This document shows, in pieces, positions 50,808 through 62,146 of a DNA stretch of 64,000 nt. This DNA is from Niallia taxi (GTDB taxonomy: Bacteria > Bacillota > Bacilli > Bacillales > Cytobacillaceae), in assembly GCF_004005475.1 (NCBI RefSeq), contig NZ_RZTZ01000010.1, forward strand, positions 90,055 through 154,054, read 5' to 3'. How positions within the stretch are numbered: position 1 is the stretch's first letter; every line of letters begins with the position of its first letter. The notes below the pieces were generated by a model. That model made no database searches. It saw only the letters and a list, made by a program, of their open reading frames with translations, and was not told where the DNA came from. The position numbers and the translations under genes were made by a program.

Positions 50808-52220
50808 TTACACCTTTTCGTATGATTGCAGTGCAGGAGGATAGATTTCTGTCGGGTATTTGCCAGTAAAGCAAGCTAAGCAGGAACCTCTAGTCTCTCC
50901 TTCTTCCGTTCTGCCAATAGCATCTACCATTCCCTCTGTGCTCAAGAAAATAAGAGAATCTGCACCAATGATTTCACGCAGTTCTTCCACTGAGTATTTA
51001 GAGGCGATCAGCTCTTCCTTCGTAGAAGTATCTATTCCGTAAAAGCATGGGTTTTTGATAGGCGGTGAACTAATCAGTACATGCACCTCTGTTGCACCTG
51101 CTTCACGAAGCATTGTCACAATTCTTCTGCTCGTTGTACCTCTCACGATAGAATCATCAACCATGATGACACGCTTTCCTTCGACAACACCACGGACTGC
51201 GGAAAGCTTCATTTTTACCCCTTGTTCACGCAATGTTTGTGATGGCTGAATAAAGGTACGGCCTACATACCTGTTCTTGATTAAGCCTAACTCGTATGGA
51301 ATGCCTGTTTCTTCTGCATAGCCGATAGCAGCAGAAATACTGGAATCAGGAACACCTGTTACAACATCAGCCTCAATTGGAGCTTCAAATGCAAGTCTTT
51401 TTCCTAGATTCTTCCTTGCAGTATGAACATTGATACCATTTATATTGCTGTCCGGTCTGGAGAAATACACATACTCCATCGTACACATTGCAATATTGGA
51501 AGCGACAGAGAACATCTCAGAGCGGAAGCCATTATCGTCGATGATTAACAGCTCTCCCGGCAGAACATCGCGGATAAATTCTGCACCGACAACATCAAAT
51601 GCACATGTCTCTGATGCAACAACATATGCATCTCCTAATTTCCCTAAGGAAAGCGGCCTCATGCCGTTAGGATCAAGAGCAACCATTAACTCCGTCTCCG
51701 TTAAGATTAAGAACGCATATGCACCTTTAATCATTGTCAACGCATTTTTCACTCTCTCATTGAAGGCATTAAAGCCTCCTCTTCTAATTAAATGTGCGAG
51801 TACCTCTGTATCAGAGCTAGTTTGAAAAATACTACCTTGTGCTTCTAACTGACTCTTCAAAGCATTTGCGTTAACAAGATTACCATTGTGGGCAAGTGCC
51901 ATGCTTCCACTTTGAAAATGGAACAGGAGGGGCTGGACGTTTTCATATCCCCCGCCCCCTGCTGTTGCATAACGAACGTGTCCGATTGCTGCTTTACCTG
52001 TCAATTCCTTCATTGCTTCCTGTGTGAAGACCTCTGCAACAAGACCTTCCCCTTTAATGCCTTTAAGCTTTTCGCCGTCTGTTGCAACAATCCCAGTACC
52101 CTCTTGACCTCTGTGCTGCAGGCTGTGCAGGCCGTAATATGCTAGCTGAGCAGCATCTGTATGTCCCCAAACACCAAAGACTCCACATTCCTCATTTAAC
52201 CCTCTTATTTCAGCAAGCAT
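50808..52220 (-). CDS. purF: Amidophosphoribosyltransferase
   Basis: 470 residues, first committed enzyme of purine synthesis. An 11-residue propeptide ([11 protein letters not shown]) precedes the catalytic Cys12 of the Ntn glutaminase domain. The PRPP site [13 protein letters not shown] and the iron-sulphur cysteines (ending [15 protein letters not shown]) are of the oxygen-sensitive Bacillus type. It overlaps the 3' end of purL by 16 bp; its ribosome site GGAGAGGAG lies inside purL. Confidence 0.97.
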   Translation of the reverse strand: MLAEIRGLNEECGVFGVWGHTDAAQLAYYGLHSLQHRGQEGTGIVATDGEKLKGIKGEGLVAEVFTQEAMKELTGKAAIGHVRYATAGGGGYENVQPLLFHFQSGSMALAHNGNLVNANALKSQLEAQGSIFQTSSDTEVLAHLIRRGGFNAFNERVKNALTMIKGAYAFLILTETELMVALDPNGMRPLSLGKLGDAYVVASETCAFDVVGAEFIRDVLPGELLIIDDNGFRSEMFSVASNIAMCTMEYVYFSRPDSNINGINVHTARKNLGKRLAFEAPIEADVVTGVPDSSISAAIGYAEETGIPYELGLIKNRYVGRTFIQPSQTLREQGVKMKLSAVRGVVEGKRVIMVDDSIVRGTTSRRIVTMLREAGATEVHVLISSPPIKNPCFYGIDTSTKEELIASKYSVEELREIIGADSLIFLSTEGMVDAIGRTEEGETRGSCLACFTGKYPTEIYPPALQSYEKV

Positions 52221-54421
52221 GGAATTGCTCCTCTCCAGGCGGACTCTAACACTTCCACCTGTTCCTTAATCAGAATATTTTCCCCTTGGCTAATAGTAAG
52301 ATTGTTATCATTTGTTACTTCTCCGATAAGTGCTGCAGGAACTAAGCTCTCAAATTGCTCTTTGTTTTCCGGTTTAATAGAAAGCAAGAAACGAGATTGA
52401 GATTCACTGAATAATGCAGATACTGGGTTTCCTTTAAGATCTAGCTTTGCACCTAATGAGTTAGGTCCAAACAGACTCTCCGCTGCAGCAACTGCCAAGC
52501 CGCCTTCTGCTAAATCATGTGCTGATTCAACAATACCTGCTCTTATTGCCGCAAGAACAGCAGCCTGATGGCTCTTCTCTACTTCTAAATCTAATACAGG
52601 CGATTTACCAGAAATGGAACCTTCAAGCAGCTTTTGCAGCTCACTTCCACCAAATTCATCCTTCGTTTCACCTAGTACATAAATAAGGTCACCGCTCGCT
52701 TTAAAGCTTTGTGTTGTTATGTCCTTTGTATCTTTAATCAAACCAACCATACCGATTACTGGTGTTGGATAGATAGCTGTACCGTTTGTTTCATTGTATA
52801 AGGATACATTACCGCCAATGACAGGAGCATTAAGTGCCAAGCACGCTTCACTAATTCCGTCAGCAGCCTTTTCAATTTGCCAGAAGATTTCCGGCTTCTC
52901 TGGATTTCCGAAGTTCAAGTTATCTGTTATTGCCAGCGGCTCTGCACCTGAGCAGACAATATTACGTGCTGCCTCTGCAACTGCAATTTTGCCGCCTGTT
53001 TCTGGATCAAGGTAAAGGTAACGAGCATTACAATCTGTCGTCATTGCCAATGCTTTTTTCGTTCCACGGATACGAACAACAGCAGCATCTGAACCAGGAG
53101 CAACAACAGTATTAGTACGGACCATATAATCATATTGGTCATATACCCATTCCTTTGAAGCAATAGTTGGCTGCTGAAGCAGACTGACTAGCGCTTCTCC
53201 ATAATTCTCAACTGCTGGTACTGCATTCTCCATTGCTTGGAAATCACGGAAATATTGTGGCTCTGCAGATGGTTTATGATAAACAGGAGCATCCTCTGCC
53301 AAAGCATCTGCCGGTACATTTGCAACTACTTCACCTTTATGAAGAAGTCGCAGCATTTTATCGTCTGTAACGACACCGATAGCAACAGCCTCTAAGTCAT
53401 ATTTATGGAAAAGGTCCTTGATTTCTTGCTCTCTGCCTTTTTTAACAACAATTAGCATACGTTCTTGAGATTCTGACAACATCATTTCATATGCTGTCAT
53501 GCCAACTTCACGCTGTGGCACTAAATCAAGATTCATTTCAATGCCAGATCCAGCCTTACTCGCCATTTCTGCACTTGAGCTTGCAAGCCCAGCTGCACCC
53601 ATATCCTGAATACCAACTAATGCATCAGAGTGAATCAATTCCAAGCACGCCTCAAGTAACAGCTTCTCCATGAATGGATCACCAACTTGAACTGCTGGAC
53701 GATTTTCATCCGAATTCTCTGTAAGCTCTTCAGAAGCAAATGTCGCACCATGAATACCGTCACGACCTGTTTTTGCTCCTACATACATAACCGTATTGCC
53801 AACACCATGCGCCTGGCCTTTTTTGATGTCTTCATGGTTGATTAATCCAACACACATCGCATTTACAAGTGGGTTGCCTGCATAGGAAGCATCAAAGGCA
53901 ATTTCTCCACCAACAGTCGGAATACCGATACAGTTTCCATAGCCTGCAATACCTGCAACAACCTCTTCAAACAAATATTTAGTACGTGCATTATCCAGCT
54001 CGCCAAAACGAAGAGAATTCAAAATTGCGATTGGTCTAGCTCCCATTGAGAACACATCGCGAATGATTCCGCCAACTCCTGTTGCTGCTCCTTGATAAGG
54101 CTCGATAGCAGATGGATGGTTATGGCTTTCGATTTTGAATGCCACCGCTTGCCCATCCCCAATATCAACAATACCAGCACCTTCTCCAGGTCCCTGCAGC
54201 ACTTGCGGGCCTGTTGTCGGGAACTTTCTTAATACCGGCTTAGAGTTTTTGTAGCTGCAATGCTCAGACCACATAACTGAAAACAGTCCAATTTCTGTGT
54301 AGTTAGGCTTTCGTCCAAGAATTTTTTCGACCATTGCGAATTCTTCGTCCGTAACACCCATTTGTTTGTAAATTTCTTCTGACTTAATTTGTTCTGGACT
54401 TGGCTCAAGCATTAACGACAT
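52205..54421 (-). CDS. purL: FGAM synthase large subunit
   Basis: 738 residues, the small-type PurL of Gram-positives that works with separate PurS and PurQ. It turns FGAR into FGAM. Conserved AIRS-like blocks include [14 protein letters not shown] near residue 45, [19 protein letters not shown], and a second half with [19 protein letters not shown]. Start chosen at MSLMLEPS behind GTGGAGGG, overlapping the purQ end by 17 bp. Confidence 0.97.
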   Translation of the reverse strand: MSLMLEPSPEQIKSEEIYKQMGVTDEEFAMVEKILGRKPNYTEIGLFSVMWSEHCSYKNSKPVLRKFPTTGPQVLQGPGEGAGIVDIGDGQAVAFKIESHNHPSAIEPYQGAATGVGGIIRDVFSMGARPIAILNSLRFGELDNARTKYLFEEVVAGIAGYGNCIGIPTVGGEIAFDASYAGNPLVNAMCVGLINHEDIKKGQAHGVGNTVMYVGAKTGRDGIHGATFASEELTENSDENRPAVQVGDPFMEKLLLEACLELIHSDALVGIQDMGAAGLASSSAEMASKAGSGIEMNLDLVPQREVGMTAYEMMLSESQERMLIVVKKGREQEIKDLFHKYDLEAVAIGVVTDDKMLRLLHKGEVVANVPADALAEDAPVYHKPSAEPQYFRDFQAMENAVPAVENYGEALVSLLQQPTIASKEWVYDQYDYMVRTNTVVAPGSDAAVVRIRGTKKALAMTTDCNARYLYLDPETGGKIAVAEAARNIVCSGAEPLAITDNLNFGNPEKPEIFWQIEKAADGISEACLALNAPVIGGNVSLYNETNGTAIYPTPVIGMVGLIKDTKDITTQSFKASGDLIYVLGETKDEFGGSELQKLLEGSISGKSPVLDLEVEKSHQAAVLAAIRAGIVESAHDLAEGGLAVAAAESLFGPNSLGAKLDLKGNPVSALFSESQSRFLLSIKPENKEQFESLVPAALIGEVTNDNNLTISQGENILIKEQVEVLESAWRGAIPCLLK

Positions 54422-55091
54422 TTGCTTCCCTCCACTGTTTAACGATTGATTGGAAAATTTTAAGACCATCTGCTCCACCTAAAAGCTCATCTACTGCTCT
54501 CTCTGGATGTGGCATCATACCAAGAACATTTCCCTTTTCATTCGTGATACCTGCAATATTATCTAAGCTTCCATTCGGATTTGTGCCATTATATGTGAAG
54601 ACAATTTGCTTATTTTCTTGTAATCTAGCTAATGTTTCCTCATCACAATAGTAGTTTCCTTCACCATGTGCAATTGGGACAGTAATAACTTCCTGTTCAT
54701 TGTAAGCATTTGAGAACATTGTGTTGCTATTTTCCACCTTTAATTCAACAGGACGGCAGATAAACTTCAAGTTGTCATTTCTTCTCATTGCTCCTGGCAA
54801 AAGTCCAGCTTCAAGTAAAATTTGAAATCCATTACATACTCCCAATACTGGTTTTCCAGCTTCAGCTGCTTTTACAACTTCCTTCATGACATTGCTGAAT
54901 CTTGCAATGGCGCCAGTTCGGAGATAATCACCGTATGAGAATCCGCCAGGCAGTAAAATTCCGTCATAACCTTCCAAGCTATCTGCGTCATGCCATACGT
55001 ATTCTGCTTCTTCTCCCAACTCATCCGTTATTGCGTGTAACATATCGACATCACAATTGGACCCTGGAAATACGACTACCGCGAATTTCAC
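54405..55091 (-). CDS. purQ: FGAM synthase glutaminase subunit
   Basis: 228 residues, class I glutamine amidotransferase. The nucleophile Cys is in [20 protein letters not shown] and the His-Glu pair in [11 protein letters not shown]. It delivers ammonia to PurL. It overlaps purS by 4 bases and purL by 17. Confidence 0.97.
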   Translation of the reverse strand: MKFAVVVFPGSNCDVDMLHAITDELGEEAEYVWHDADSLEGYDGILLPGGFSYGDYLRTGAIARFSNVMKEVVKAAEAGKPVLGVCNGFQILLEAGLLPGAMRRNDNLKFICRPVELKVENSNTMFSNAYNEQEVITVPIAHGEGNYYCDEETLARLQENKQIVFTYNGTNPNGSLDNIAGITNEKGNVLGMMPHPERAVDELLGGADGLKIFQSIVKQWREANVVNA

Positions 55092-55342
55092 TGTGCAACA
55101 ACCTCCTCAACCTCATACGTGTAATCTTCAATTACCGTGTTAGCCAATAGCTTTTCACACATTTCCTTTATAAGCTCATCAACATTTCTATCAGACTTTT
55201 CTAAAGTAAGCTCTAAGTACTTTCCGATGCGGACATCATTTACTTCTTGATAGTTAAGTGAATGAAGAGACCCTTTCACTGCATTTCCTTGTGGATCTAA
55301 AACACTTTCTCTTAATGTGATATATACTTTAACTTTAAACAT
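55088..55342 (-). CDS. purS: FGAM synthase subunit PurS
   Basis: 84 residues, the small dimeric bridge between PurQ and PurL. Opening [21 protein letters not shown] and the central VRIGKYLEL are conserved. It overlaps purC by 8 bases and purQ by 4. Confidence 0.96.
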   Translation of the reverse strand: MFKVKVYITLRESVLDPQGNAVKGSLHSLNYQEVNDVRIGKYLELTLEKSDRNVDELIKEMCEKLLANTVIEDYTYEVEEVVAQ

Positions 55343-56054
55343 GCTGTTTTCCCCCTAATCTTGCTAGAATATTCTCATATGCTTCTGTCAAATTTCCTAA
55401 ATCGCGACGAAATACATCCTTATCCAATTTCGCATTTGTCTCTATGTCCCATAAGCGGCATGTGTCAGGAGAAACCTCATCTGCTAGCATTATCTCTCCG
55501 TTTGCATCCATACCGAATTCAAGCTTAAAATCAATAAGACGAATGCCAAGTTCTGCAAAGAAAGCACTTAACGCTTTATTTACTTCAAGGGCGTTTTTTT
55601 TCAATATTGCAACTTCTTCTTTTGTCGCAAGCTTAAGCTCTTCTATGTGATCCTCTGTCATAATTGGATCTCCTAGAGAGTCATCCTTATAATAGAATTC
55701 AACAAGAGGCTTTGATAATGGCTGCCCCTCTTTTATTCCTAATCTTTTTGAGAAGCTTCCTGCAGCTAAGTTCCGTACAACAACTTCTAATGGAATGATT
55801 GTTACTTTTTTTACTAACTGCTCTGTTTCTGACAACTTTTCGATAAAGTGGGATTCTATCCCTAAATCCTTTAGCTTCAAAAATAGCAAGCTAGTAATTT
55901 CATTATTTAAACGGCCTTTGCCAGTGATATTTGCCTTCTTCTCACCGTTGAACGCTGTTGCTGAATCTTTATATTCCAGCCACACGATATTTTCATCAGA
56001 CGTTCCATAAACTCTTTTTGCTTTTCCTTCGTACAATAAAGCTCTCTTTTCCAT
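55335..56054 (-). CDS. purC: SAICAR synthase
   Basis: 239 residues. Joins aspartate to CAIR. Conserved LLYEGKAKRVYGT, EVVVRNLAAGSF and the DEVSPDTCRLWD segment are present. GGAGAC precedes the ATG. A strong stem-loop (56126-56159) separates it from purB. Confidence 0.97.
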   Translation of the reverse strand: MEKRALLYEGKAKRVYGTSDENIVWLEYKDSATAFNGEKKANITGKGRLNNEITSLLFLKLKDLGIESHFIEKLSETEQLVKKVTIIPLEVVVRNLAAGSFSKRLGIKEGQPLSKPLVEFYYKDDSLGDPIMTEDHIEELKLATKEEVAILKKNALEVNKALSAFFAELGIRLIDFKLEFGMDANGEIMLADEVSPDTCRLWDIETNAKLDKDVFRRDLGNLTEAYENILARLGGKQHV

Positions 56055-56125
56055 TTGAAGAGTCTCCTTATCAAAAAAATTAGGGATAAAACGAATGTAA
56101 GCTTATCTAGTATTTTCAGGGTTAT

Positions 56126-56159
56126 TGGCATAAAAGCGCCAAAAGGTGCTTTTATGCCA
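56126..56159 (-). other. Stem-loop in the purB-purC gap
   Basis: TGGCATAAAAGCRCC-type arms (56126-56140 and 56145-56159) pair over 15 positions with one G-T pair and a 4-base loop. On the minus strand it is not followed by a T run. It lies 6 bases after the purB stop, so it may tune readthrough or mRNA decay inside the operon. Confidence 0.65.
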
Positions 56160-56165
56160 TATATA

Positions 56166-57458
56166 TTAAAGTCCCAGTCTGTTGAAGATTGTATCCACAT
56201 GCTTAATGTGGAAATGGTAATCAAAGCAATCGTCAATTTCTTCTTTAGTCAATTTAGTTGAAATGACAGAGTCACCTTCAACCAATTCACGGAAAGGAAC
56301 TTGCTTTTCCCATGATTCCATTGCTCTTGGCTGAACTGTATCATATGCCTCTTCTCTTGTAAGTCCTTTATCAATTAAAGCCAACAACACACGCTGAGAA
56401 TAAATTAATCCTAAAGTGCGATCCATGTTACGCTTCATATTCTCAGGGAATACAGTTAAGTTTTTAACGATATTGCTGAATCTGTTCAACATATAGTTGA
56501 TGGCAATTGTTGCGTCCGGAAGAATAATTCTCTCAGCAGAAGAATGGGAGATATCTCTTTCATGCCATAGCGGAACATTTTCATAAGCAGTCATCATATA
56601 GCCGCGGATAACACGAGCAAGACCTGCCATATTTTCAGAACCGATTGGATTGCGCTTATGCGGCATTGCCGAAGAGCCTTTTTGGCCTTTAGCAAAGAAC
56701 TCTTCCACTTCTCTTGTTTCACTCTTTTGCAGTCCGCGAATCTCAACAGCAAACTTTTCAATGGATGTTGCAATCAAAGCAATTGATGCCATATATTCTG
56801 CATGACGGTCACGCTGTAATGTTTGTGTGGAAATCGGTGCTGGTTGAAGCCCTAATTGCTCACATACATATTGCTCAACAAAAGGATCGATATTGGCATA
56901 TGTTCCAACCGCTCCTGAAATCTTTCCAAATTCAACACCTGCAGCAGCAGTCTTAAAGCGTTCTAAATTGCGCTTCATTTCCTCATGCCATAGTGCAAGC
57001 TTTAAACCAAATGTTGTCGGTTCAGCATGGACACCGTGTGTGCGCCCCATCATTACTGTGTATTTATGTTCAACTGCTTTATTTTTCAGGACTTCAATAA
57101 AGTTTTCTAAGTCTTTCAAAATGATTTCATTAGCCTGTCTAATTAAGTAAGATAATGCAGTATCCACAACATCTGTTGAAGTTAAGCCGTAATGAACCCA
57201 TTTACGCTCTTCTCCCAAAGTTTCCGAAACAGCTCTTGTAAATGCAACAACATCATGGCGTGTATCTTGCTCAATTTCTTGAATACGTGCAATGTCAAAG
57301 GATGCATTTTCACGAATTTTTTTAACGTCTTCCTCAGGAATTTCTCCTAGCTTTACCCATGCTTCACATGCTAGAATCTCCACTTCAAGCCATGCTTGAA
57401 AGCGATTTTGTTCAGTCCAAATGTTTCCCATTTCTGGTCTTGTATAACGTTCGATCAT
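56166..57458 (-). CDS. purB: Adenylosuccinate lyase
   Basis: 430 residues of the fumarase/aspartase superfamily. The signature [16 protein letters not shown] contains the flexible catalytic-serine loop, with the catalytic His in the [14 protein letters not shown] segment. It acts twice, on SAICAR and on adenylosuccinate. It begins only 3 bp after purK. Confidence 0.97.
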   Translation of the reverse strand: MIERYTRPEMGNIWTEQNRFQAWLEVEILACEAWVKLGEIPEEDVKKIRENASFDIARIQEIEQDTRHDVVAFTRAVSETLGEERKWVHYGLTSTDVVDTALSYLIRQANEIILKDLENFIEVLKNKAVEHKYTVMMGRTHGVHAEPTTFGLKLALWHEEMKRNLERFKTAAAGVEFGKISGAVGTYANIDPFVEQYVCEQLGLQPAPISTQTLQRDRHAEYMASIALIATSIEKFAVEIRGLQKSETREVEEFFAKGQKGSSAMPHKRNPIGSENMAGLARVIRGYMMTAYENVPLWHERDISHSSAERIILPDATIAINYMLNRFSNIVKNLTVFPENMKRNMDRTLGLIYSQRVLLALIDKGLTREEAYDTVQPRAMESWEKQVPFRELVEGDSVISTKLTKEEIDDCFDYHFHIKHVDTIFNRLGL

Positions 57459-57461
57459 TTC

Positions 57462-58616
57462 TTATCCTCCGATTTTTTCTGTTTGCAGGCTCCAAATATT
57501 AGACCTGTCTATTTCATCAAGGGCAATTTCGACAGAAGAACGCAGTAATGTTGCGTGCCCCATCTTGCGCTTTTCTTTTGGTTCTTGCTTCCCGTAAAGG
57601 TGAACTTTCCAGTCTTGCAGCTCAGGAAGTTTTTCGATAATAGGAGCTTGATGTTCACCTAATATATTAACCATAACTGCTGGTCTCAATAACTTTGTGC
57701 TTCCAAGAGGCACTCCGCATATTGCTCTAATATGCTGCTCAAATTGAGAGGTTTCACATGCTTCTATTGTATAATGCCCTGAATTATGTGGTCTTGGCGC
57801 TAATTCATTAATATAGATATCATCATTGCTGCATAAGAACATTTCAACGGCCAATGTCCCGACAAGCTGCAGATGTTCTGCAATGATTCCTGCCTTCTCT
57901 ATTGCATTCTCTTTCGCATCGTCACTTATTCTTGCAGGTACAATTGATTCATGAAGGATATTATGGATATGAATGTTTTCACTTACTGGAAATACAGCAC
58001 TCTCCCCATTGGTTCCTCTTGTCACAATCACAGAAATTTCTTTTTCAAATGGAATCCACTTTTCTAGAACACATCTGCCACTTGCTAGAAGCTTTGCTGC
58101 TTCCTTCACCTCATTACTAGTACGGATAACATATTGTCCTTTACCATCGTAGCCTCCGCGTGCTGTTTTCAAAACAGCTGGATAGCCTAATGTCGTAAGT
58201 GCTGCTTCCAAATCTTCTGCATTCTCAATTACTTCGAATGGAGCGACCTTAACTCCCGCTTGTTGAATTGCCTGTTTTTCGCTAATCCTGTCCTGGGTTA
58301 TTTCCAACACCGAAGATCCTTGTGGCACATATGCGTTTGTTTGAAGCCAATCTAAGCCTTCAGCATCAATGTTTTCAAATTCATATGTGATAACATCGCT
58401 TATTTGTGCTAATTGTTGTATGCCTGCCATACTGTTATAAGCATCGACGATCTTATAATCTGCAACTTGGCCGCACGGTGAGTCTTCAGTTGGATCCAAT
58501 ACAGCAATTCGATATCCTTGCGCCTTCGCAGCCAATGCCATCATTCTGCCTAATTGCCCACCACCAATTATACCAATAGTTTGACCTGGGAGAATCACTG
58601 AGTTAGACAAGTTCAT
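57462..58616 (-). CDS. purK: N5-carboxyaminoimidazole ribonucleotide synthase
   Basis: 384 residues, ATP-grasp enzyme (AIR + bicarbonate + ATP to N5-CAIR). Opens with [24 protein letters not shown] in part; [18 protein letters not shown] and [17 protein letters not shown] are the nucleotide and metal sites. The ATG at 58616 (GTG directly before) overlaps the end of purE by 14 bases. Confidence 0.96.
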   Translation of the reverse strand: MNLSNSVILPGQTIGIIGGGQLGRMMALAAKAQGYRIAVLDPTEDSPCGQVADYKIVDAYNSMAGIQQLAQISDVITYEFENIDAEGLDWLQTNAYVPQGSSVLEITQDRISEKQAIQQAGVKVAPFEVIENAEDLEAALTTLGYPAVLKTARGGYDGKGQYVIRTSNEVKEAAKLLASGRCVLEKWIPFEKEISVIVTRGTNGESAVFPVSENIHIHNILHESIVPARISDDAKENAIEKAGIIAEHLQLVGTLAVEMFLCSNDDIYINELAPRPHNSGHYTIEACETSQFEQHIRAICGVPLGSTKLLRPAVMVNILGEHQAPIIEKLPELQDWKVHLYGKQEPKEKRKMGHATLLRSSVEIALDEIDRSNIWSLQTEKIGG

Positions 58617-59091
58617 CACTACTTTCCATAACCTCGTTTCTTGTTTTTTCTCTCATTGAGGCAATTCTTTCGGCTAATTCCGGGTCAAAGGCTGCTATTA
58701 TCTGTGCTGCAAGCAGTCCGGCATTCGTAGCACCGGCTTTGCCGATTGCCACTGTTGCAACAGGAACACCGCCAGGCATCTGAACAATGGATAATAGAGA
58801 GTCAAGACCGTTTAATGCTCGTGATTGAACAGGAACGCCAATAACAGGCAACGTTGTTTTAGCTGCAACCATTCCTGGTAAGTGAGCTGCACCTCCTGCA
58901 CCTGCAATAATAGCACGCAATCCGCGCTCTCTTGCACTCTCGGCATATTCAAACATTAAATCCGGAGTGCGGTGTGCAGATACAACCTTCTTTTCATAAC
59001 TCACTTCCAGCATATCTAAAATGTCACAGGCATGCTTCATTGTTTCCCAGTCTGATTTGCTTCCCATAATAACGCCAACTTGAGCAGTCAT
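58603..59091 (-). CDS. purE: N5-CAIR mutase, catalytic subunit
   Basis: 162 residues, class I PurE. Active-site loops [24 protein letters not shown] and [17 protein letters not shown] are present. It converts the PurK product to CAIR. First gene of the purEKBCSQLFMNHD operon, behind CAGGAGGCG and about 210 bp from the transcription start; the leader holds a guanine riboswitch. Confidence 0.97.
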   Translation of the reverse strand: MTAQVGVIMGSKSDWETMKHACDILDMLEVSYEKKVVSAHRTPDLMFEYAESARERGLRAIIAGAGGAAHLPGMVAAKTTLPVIGVPVQSRALNGLDSLLSIVQMPGGVPVATVAIGKAGATNAGLLAAQIIAAFDPELAERIASMREKTRNEVMESSDELV

Positions 59092-59116
59092 ATTTCGCCT
59101 CCTGAATTATTACATA

Positions 59117-59170
59117 TAAAAAGCCCTGCCAGATGCTTCTACTACAAGAGAGAAAGCACCCGTCCAGAGC
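59117..59170 (-). terminator. Riboswitch-controlled terminator of the purine operon
   Basis: On the minus strand GCTCTGG...GTGCTTTCT pairs with AGAAGCA...CAGGGC, followed by TTTTTAT, between the aptamer and purE. It should form when guanine or hypoxanthine is bound. Confidence 0.85.
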
Positions 59171-59230
59171 TTAAATAATCTGAAAAGAATGGGAAATTCT
59201 CCCAAACTGTTTTGCTGGCGTTATGGCTTT

Positions 59231-59300
59231 CCCTCATAGTCCGGCCGTTCTCGGCAGCCAGGTAGAAACGTATGGGCCATATTCCCATTATATATGAGGG
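59231..59300 (-). ncRNA. Purine riboswitch (guanine class) of the pur operon
   Basis: On the minus strand the aptamer runs from CCCTCATATA (P1, 59300) through TATGGCCCATA (P2), the GTTTCTACC J2/3 core, the GCTGCC...GGCCGG P3 hairpin and GACTATGAGGG (3' J3/1 and P1). The specificity base is C (59239) in GGACTATG, which pairs with guanine; an adenine riboswitch has U there. Arrangement is as in B. subtilis purE. Confidence 0.95.
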
Positions 59301-59348
59301 CTATTAAATTATTGGTTAGTCATTTCTAATATTCATTAACTCAATACC

Positions 59349-59427
59349 ATATTAACAAGCATTTTCACCTGTTGTCAACACAAAAATCGAACAATTATAC
59401 TAATATCATATTTATTGTTCGGAATTT
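59349..59427 (-). promoter_or_regulatory. pur operon promoter and PurR boxes
   Basis: Two inverted PurBoxes, AATTCCGAACAAT (59414-59426) and its partner ATTGTTCGATTTT (59383-59395), lie about 18 bases apart on the minus strand. They match the AWWWCCGAACWWT consensus of Bacillus PurR. Next comes TTGACA (59373-59378), an 18-bp spacer and TAATAT (59349-59354). PurR and the riboswitch thus control the operon in series. The first box overlaps the stop codon of yebG. Confidence 0.88.
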
Positions 59428-59623
59428 ACCCTTCCAGCTGCACTGCTTCAAAAATAACTTGGCTGGCTACAGGCTCATATGATTTTTGTCCATTTACAAT
59501 TGTTTCTTTAAAGATAGGTTTCTCTATTCTTCTTACTGGCGTGTAGCCTTCCTTTTGAATCCTATCTAAACACTCGCTAATTGTTTCCGTTTCTAGCACT
59601 TCAAACTTCATTTTTTTGCCCAT
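59426..59623 (-). CDS. NETI motif-containing protein (YebG)
   Basis: 65 residues. Opening [31 protein letters not shown]-type family pattern, here with TETI in place of the eponymous NETI. Function unknown; in B. subtilis it also lies directly before purE. Start at 59623 behind GAGAGGAAAA; it overlaps the end of yebE by 23 bp. Its stop codon falls inside the PurR box region. Confidence 0.85.
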   Translation of the reverse strand: MGKKMKFEVLETETISECLDRIQKEGYTPVRRIEKPIFKETIVNGQKSYEPVASQVIFEAVQLEG

Positions 59624-60161
59624 TGAATAATTTTCCTCTCTTAACACTTTTTACCCAGAAACCGCCATGTATCGTCTTCGGCTCATAGGCAATGATAAAC
59701 GCTTTTGGATCTAAAGTTTTAATCGTATCATAAAGTTTCAGCTCATATTTTCGCGGTGACAGAATTTGCAGAGCCATCCTGTCTCCTTCCAATCCATGTG
59801 CAGCCCAGCTCGTAACTCCATAACCTTTTTCTCGTAAGGCTTTCGGTAAATCTCTGTCATATTCTTTTGTAATGACATTAACTGTTATGTATCCTAATGC
59901 AAGCTTCTCTTCTATTTTCATACCTACAATAACACCAATACCATATCCTACTGCATATGCTATTAAATTTTGTATTTGGTCGAGATTATCCAAAACCAGA
60001 CCGAGCCCGATTACATAGATGACCACTTCTATCATACTGATAAAGGCAGCCATATATCTCTGCCCCTTTAATGTCAATATCATCCTTATTGTAAAAAATG
60101 ACACATATACAATATTGATGACTAATATGATTACGACCATTGTAACACTGTTCTCCAGCAT
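59601..60161 (-). CDS. DUF2179/UPF0316 membrane protein (YebE)
   Basis: 186 residues. Three N-terminal membrane helices (about 5-25, 35-53, 60-80) are followed by a cytoplasmic DUF2179 domain with [20 protein letters not shown] and [15 protein letters not shown]. Function unknown. It sits before yebG and purE, as in B. subtilis. AAAGGGTGATGG precedes the ATG. Confidence 0.88.
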   Translation of the reverse strand: MLENSVTMVVIILVINIVYVSFFTIRMILTLKGQRYMAAFISMIEVVIYVIGLGLVLDNLDQIQNLIAYAVGYGIGVIVGMKIEEKLALGYITVNVITKEYDRDLPKALREKGYGVTSWAAHGLEGDRMALQILSPRKYELKLYDTIKTLDPKAFIIAYEPKTIHGGFWVKSVKRGKLFNGQKNEV

Positions 60162-60265
60162 TGATCCATCACCCTTTTTTCACGTATAGTTTTGCGTTTC
60201 TTTTTATAATTGCCTTTATTTTTAATTGTAAACAAATCTCTTCCTATTTATATGTTGAAGTAACA

Positions 60266-60309
60266 AAAATAGAAAAGGCCTAAAAGGAAAATCTCCTTTT
60301 AAGCCTTTT
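60266..60309 (-). terminator. Terminator of the second sugar ABC operon
   Basis: AAAGGCTTAAAAGGA and TCCTTTTAGGCCTTTT (minus strand) pair around a 4-base loop and run into a T-rich tail. Confidence 0.88.
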
Positions 60310-60326
60310 TAGGTTATTTATTGTTA

Positions 60327-61157
60327 TTACTTCAAACCAGAAACATTGAAGCCTTGCAAAATATACTTCTGAAAAACTAGAAATACGATAATAATGGGAA
60401 TAATCATGAAGGTCGAACCTGCCATTTGCAAGGCATAATTACTTGCATATTGCCCTTTTAGCAGCTGCAGCCCGATTGAAAGTGTATAATATTTTTCATC
60501 ATTGGCGACAATTAACGGCCATAAGAACGAATTCCAAGCGCCAATAAAGGTTAATATGCCTTGAACTGCAAGAACAGGGCGCGATACAGGAAGAACTATC
60601 CTCCAAAAGATTTTCCACTCACTAGCACCATCCAGCCTCGCTGCTTCAAACATCTCATTTGATATTGTAGACATAAACTGCCGAAACAGAAATATTCCAA
60701 ATGCACCTACTAAACCAGGGAGGACAATTCCTGCCATTGTATTCGTTAATCCCATCGCATTCAAGATTAAATACACTGGAATCATTGTAACTTGCCCCGG
60801 GATCATCATCGTCGCAAGCACTAAATAGAAAAGAAAGTTTTTTCCTTTGAACTTATATTTGGCAAAACCGAACCCTGCCATCGCATTAAGAAACAGTCCT
60901 CCAAACGAACAAATAACGATAATCATTGTGTTCTTAAAATAAACAAAAAAATGAAAAGCAGAGAATAGTTCTTTAAAATTATCCATAGTGGGATCCTGCG
61001 GCAAAATCGTTGGTGGAAACTGCATAATCTCTGTGTCTGTTTTCAGTGAGGATAACACCATCCAAATGAAAGGAAGCACCATAAGTATACCGCCTATTGC
61101 AAGAATGATGGCAACAATCCATTTGGCAGCCTTCGTTTTTTTATGTGCTGTATCCAT
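60327..61157 (-). CDS. Sugar ABC transporter permease (MalG/LacG type)
   Basis: 276 residues, six predicted membrane helices; the EAA loop reads FEAARLDGASEWKIFWRIVLP. Start chosen at MDTAHKK behind AGGAGGGG. It is the last gene of a CUT1 importer operon; no ATPase is encoded, so a shared MsmX-type subunit is expected. Substrate unknown. Confidence 0.92.
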   Translation of the reverse strand: MDTAHKKTKAAKWIVAIILAIGGILMVLPFIWMVLSSLKTDTEIMQFPPTILPQDPTMDNFKELFSAFHFFVYFKNTMIIVICSFGGLFLNAMAGFGFAKYKFKGKNFLFYLVLATMMIPGQVTMIPVYLILNAMGLTNTMAGIVLPGLVGAFGIFLFRQFMSTISNEMFEAARLDGASEWKIFWRIVLPVSRPVLAVQGILTFIGAWNSFLWPLIVANDEKYYTLSIGLQLLKGQYASNYALQMAGSTFMIIPIIIVFLVFQKYILQGFNVSGLK

Positions 61158-61173
61158 TTCTCCCCTCCTATAT

Positions 61174-62061
61174 TTAGTCCTCATTTTTCACCTTTTGCAT
61201 ACGAAATTGAATTAATGTCACAATTATTATCGCTATAAATAATAGGAAAGATCCTGCTGCTGCATAGCCGAATTTACTGAATTGAAAGCCATTGCGATAG
61301 ATAAACAACGATATAGATGTAGTACTATCGAGAGGTCCTCCGTTCGTCATAATAAACGGTTCCTCAAAGAACTGCAGCCAGCCTATGATTGTTGTGACCG
61401 TCACAAAAAAGATGGCGAATTTCAGCATTGGCACTGTAATCTTGAATAGCTGCTGCCACTTATTAGCACCATCTAACGAAGCCGCCTCATAATACGCTTT
61501 TGGAATCCCTTGAAGAGCTGCCAAAAATATAATCATATTCGTTCCAATTGCGCGCCATAATGCTAATATTATTAATGAAATTTTAGCGATAACCGGATGC
61601 TGCAGCCACGGGACTGCAGGGATATCTGCCAATGATAATAAATAATTAAGAAAGCCAAAGCTGGGATTATATAAATAACTCCACACAACAGCTACAGCAA
61701 CAACATTTGTAATAGATGGAGTATAAAATATCAGCCTAAAAAACTGAAAAAATCTATTCTCGCCGAAATTGATTAACACAGCTATTCCTAAAGAGCATGT
61801 GATCACGAGCGGAACACCAATAACTACATAAAATAATGTATTACCAATAGATTTTAAAAAGATAGGGTCTGTCATAATATCTATATAATTATCTATACCA
61901 ACAAAATTAATTTGCGACCAATCGCTCAAACCTACTAAGCTAATGTCTGTAAAACTTATTACAAAAGCTACTACAATAGGTATTAAAGAAAACATCATTA
62001 ATAAAAGTAAGGCAGGAGATATGAATAAATAAGGTGCCCTTTTATTTATAAAATTCCTCAT
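61174..62061 (-). CDS. Sugar ABC transporter permease (MalF/LacF type)
   Basis: 295 residues, six predicted membrane helices. EAA loop YEAASLDGANKWQQLFKITVP. Forms the channel with the MalG-type subunit encoded 16 bp downstream. AAAGGGAG precedes the ATG. Confidence 0.92.
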   Translation of the reverse strand: MRNFINKRAPYLFISPALLLLMMFSLIPIVVAFVISFTDISLVGLSDWSQINFVGIDNYIDIMTDPIFLKSIGNTLFYVVIGVPLVITCSLGIAVLINFGENRFFQFFRLIFYTPSITNVVAVAVVWSYLYNPSFGFLNYLLSLADIPAVPWLQHPVIAKISLIILALWRAIGTNMIIFLAALQGIPKAYYEAASLDGANKWQQLFKITVPMLKFAIFFVTVTTIIGWLQFFEEPFIMTNGGPLDSTTSISLFIYRNGFQFSKFGYAAAGSFLLFIAIIIVTLIQFRMQKVKNED

Positions 62062-62085
62062 ATACTAGCACTCCCTTTTGTTAAG

Positions 62086-62141
62086 GAAAAGAGGGGGGGA
62101 AACTGCTGCTTACAGCTTCCCTGTCTAAACCACCCTCTTTC
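62086..62141 (-). other. Stem-loop between binding-protein and permease genes
   Basis: Outer arms GAAAGAGGG and CCCTCTTTTC (one bulge) enclose an inner GGAA-CTG/CAG-TTCC hairpin, starting 5 bases after the binding-protein stop codon (minus strand). No T tract follows. It probably keeps binding-protein mRNA above permease mRNA. Confidence 0.6.
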
Positions 62142-62146
62142 ATCCA

